NCBI GenBank assembly: GCA_023701085.1
Contig: JAMPXR010000010.1
Span: 1-16,173 of the forward strand
DNA: 16,173 nucleotides
Direction: 5' to 3'
Source of the DNA: Ramlibacter sp.
GTDB taxonomy: Bacteria; Pseudomonadota; Gammaproteobacteria; Burkholderiales; Burkholderiaceae_C
Shown piece after piece: positions 14,809 through 16,173 of the stretch. Every line of letters starts with the position of its first letter. Position 1 is the first letter of the stretch. The notes beneath the pieces were generated by a model. The model had not been told where the DNA came from and searched no databases. It saw only the letters and a list, made by a program, of their open reading frames with translations. A program made the translations under genes and the position numbers.

Positions 14809-15207
14809 TCAGCCGCGCAGCCAGGTCACCGTGGCAATGCCCAGGGCCGTGAGCGCGAAGGAGCCGGCCAGGTGTGCCGAGGCGGTCGCCAGGGCCCACG
14901 CCGTGTGGCCCTGCTGCAGCTGCGTGACCACTTCGGCCGAGAACGTGGAGAAGGTGGTCAGGCCGCCGAGGAAACCCGTCACCACGAACAAGCGCACATG
15001 TGGCGACAGGTCCGGCATGTGGACGAACACGGCGACGGCGACGCCCACGAGGTAGCCGCCGATCAGGTTGGCCGCCAGCGTGCCCAGCGGCAGCGCGGGA
15101 AAGAGGTGATTGAAACGGCCGGCCAGCACCCAGCGCAGCAAGGCGCCCAACGAGGCGCCGGCGCAGACCGAGAGGGCGGACGCGATGGAAAAGGGGACGG
15201 GCGGCAC
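14809..15207 (-). CDS. crcB: Fluoride ion channel CrcB (Fluc)
   Basis: The 132-residue membrane protein has four hydrophobic segments and works as a dual-topology dimer that lets fluoride leave the cell. Family signatures are clear: GASLGALLRWVLAG near the N-terminus, GTLAANLIGGYLVG (42-55) with the pore asparagine Asn47, and GFLGGLTTFSTFS (78-90) with the phenylalanines and the TTFS break that bind ions. The length is normal. The frame is open upstream, but GTG at 15205-15207 gives the usual N-terminus and there is no ATG before the second helix; upstream ATGs would add a low-complexity head. A GATAAT hexamer at 15272-15277 may be its -10 box. I found no fluoride riboswitch in the leader. 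Confidence 0.95.
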   Translation of the reverse strand: MPPVPFSIASALSVCAGASLGALLRWVLAGRFNHLFPALPLGTLAANLIGGYLVGVAVAVFVHMPDLSPHVRLFVVTGFLGGLTTFSTFSAEVVTQLQQGHTAWALATASAHLAGSFALTALGIATVTWLRG

Positions 15208-15271
15208 TTTCTGAGCGTGTGACGGATGGGGCGCCGTCGGCAGGAGCTGGGGTGCGCCGGACGGCCGACGC

Positions 15272-15277
15272 ATTATC
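15272..15277 (-). promoter_or_regulatory. Candidate -10 box of crcB
   Basis: GATAAT on the minus strand lies 64 bases before the crcB GTG, inside the 182-base gap after the TRIC gene, and would give a leader of about 58 bases. The -35 region is poor. Transcription from the TRIC gene is an alternative. Confidence 0.28.
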
Positions 15278-15389
15278 GGCGAAGCCTGCGGCATCTTCCG
15301 CATACGTCGCCACGCGCCCTCGGGCGAGCAGCGTTCCATGCTGCCGCGCGCAAGCCGTGCCGCGACGGCGTGGCGTTCTTCACGCGCGA

Positions 15390-16043
15390 TTACTGCGGCG
15401 GCGGCGGCTGCGAGAGCCAGCGCGGCAGCGTGTAGCCGGTGGCCAGCGCGAGCACGCGCAGACCGGTCGCCGTGCCGGCGGCCAGCAGCAGCGCCCAGCC
15501 CTGGGGCAGGCCCACGTGCGCGGCGGCCACGAACACCCAGCCGCCGGCGAAGGCGCAGACCGCGTAAGGCCGGTGGTCGCGCAGGGCCGTGGGGATTTCG
15601 TTGCAGACGATGTCGCGCAGCACGCCGCCGAAGGTGGCGGTGACCACGCCCATGAGGACGGCGACGATGCCCGGCAGACCCTGGGCCAGGGCCAGCTGCG
15701 TGCCGCTGGCGCTGAACAGGCCCAGGCCGAGCGCGTCGGGCCACTGCATCGCGCGTTCGGTGGGCGCGAAGTGGCGCGCGCGCAGGAACGCCATGGCGGC
15801 GATGCACAGGGCCAGCAGCGCCCACAGCCATTCGGAGTGCGCGACCCAGACGAAGGGACGGCGGTCCAGCAGGACGTCGCGCAGGGTGCCGCCGCCGAAC
15901 GCCGCGAGGCCCGCCACCACGCAGACGCCGACGGCGTCGAGGCGCTTGCGCGCGCCTTCGAGCAGGCCCGACAAGGCAAAGGCCAGGGTGGCGCTGGCCT
16001 CCACCGCGATCAGCAGCCAGGAGAGCAGGGGGGTGGTGGACAT
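15390..16043 (-). CDS. TRIC-family (UPF0126) inner-membrane protein
   Basis: The 217-residue protein has about seven hydrophobic segments and the internal duplication of the TRIC cation-channel family. The conserved glycine-rich motif appears twice, as AFGGGTLRDVLL (48-59) and TFGGVLRDIVC (137-147). Bacterial members (E. coli YadS and YicG are relatives) form trimeric pores; the ion carried here cannot be told from sequence, and YicG-type proteins have been linked to glycine transport. The protein ends in a run of prolines (SQPPPPQ). The ATG at 16041-16043 gives the standard N-terminus; no strong ribosome-binding site is seen. It lies 182 bases upstream of crcB and 17 bases after the gene at the window edge, so the three may be co-transcribed. 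Confidence 0.93.
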   Translation of the reverse strand: MSTTPLLSWLLIAVEASATLAFALSGLLEGARKRLDAVGVCVVAGLAAFGGGTLRDVLLDRRPFVWVAHSEWLWALLALCIAAMAFLRARHFAPTERAMQWPDALGLGLFSASGTQLALAQGLPGIVAVLMGVVTATFGGVLRDIVCNEIPTALRDHRPYAVCAFAGGWVFVAAAHVGLPQGWALLLAAGTATGLRVLALATGYTLPRWLSQPPPPQ

Positions 16044-16060
16044 GGCGCTATTCGCTAGGG

Positions 16061-16173
16061 TTAGTCCTTGGGGAGCTTCTTCAGCTGCGCCTCGAACAGT
16101 GCCACGAACGCTTCGGTCATGCGCGAGGCGGCGAACTGCGGCGGGTAGGCACGCACGATCTCCACCGGCAGGA
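16061..16173 (-). CDS. C-terminal end of an unidentified protein (5' part outside window)
   Basis: The minus strand is open from the window edge to a TAA at 16061-16063 and encodes about 37 residues, including AYPPQFAASRMTEAFVALFE and the end QLKKLPKD. The sequence has a plausible amphipathic C-terminal helix and coding-like composition, and the TRIC gene starts 17 bases further on. It is too short to assign a family. Confidence 0.6.
   Translation of the reverse strand, partial: LPVEIVRAYPPQFAASRMTEAFVALFEAQLKKLPKD

Noticed and set aside
15208..15389. Fluoride riboswitch upstream of crcB
   Set aside because: The conserved core of the crcB motif could not be found in the leader on the minus strand; only a GCCGA/TCGGC hairpin is present.

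Overview
The window is about 16.2 kb of GC-rich DNA, apparently core chromosome of a betaproteobacterium of the order Burkholderiales, most likely Comamonadaceae (Ramlibacter/Variovorax-like). This assignment rests on my recognition of the protein sequences and on base composition; no search was run. Genes are densely packed and several start with GTG. I see no insertion sequence, phage gene, CRISPR array or rRNA operon.

Layout. The window opens inside serS (3' end), followed directly by a tRNA-Ser(CGA) gene. Next comes a loosely packed stretch (about 600-2337) with a small exported protein, one or two small unknown proteins and a ~560-base gene-poor interval rich in short inverted repeats. 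A membrane histidine kinase (+) and a NarL/LuxR-type response regulator (-) then converge and overlap at their 3' ends by 78 bp. Upstream of the regulator on the minus strand lies a compact five-gene run, rnm - EamA transporter - yciO - M50 site-2-type protease - trpS, with 4-bp start/stop overlaps at two junctions. The TrpS protein carries a C-terminal extension of about 90 residues that resembles the DUF1508/YegP module.

Further right, pcp (-) and a YpfJ-type zinc metallopeptidase (+) diverge from a 40-bp spacer. They are followed by an RhlE-type DEAD-box helicase (+), apaH (-, convergent with the helicase) and a CorC/HlyC-type CBS membrane protein (+, divergent from apaH over 36 bp). The last part holds a conserved-looking unknown protein with a probable winged-helix segment, the fluoride channel crcB, a TRIC-family (UPF0126) membrane protein and the C-terminal end of an unidentified gene, all on the minus strand.

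Functionally the region is mostly housekeeping: translation (serS, tRNA-Ser, trpS, yciO), RNA maturation and remodelling (rnm, rhlE), nucleotide stress (apaH), proteolysis (M50, pcp, ypfJ) and ion or solute transport (EamA, CorC-like, crcB, TRIC). I did not find a clearly new multi-gene system. The most interesting points are the TrpS C-terminal domain, the kinase/regulator 3' overlap, several start codons placed 6-8 nt after a -10-like hexamer (suggesting leaderless mRNAs), and unexplained repeats at 1809-1970, 10497-10529 and 14755-14784.
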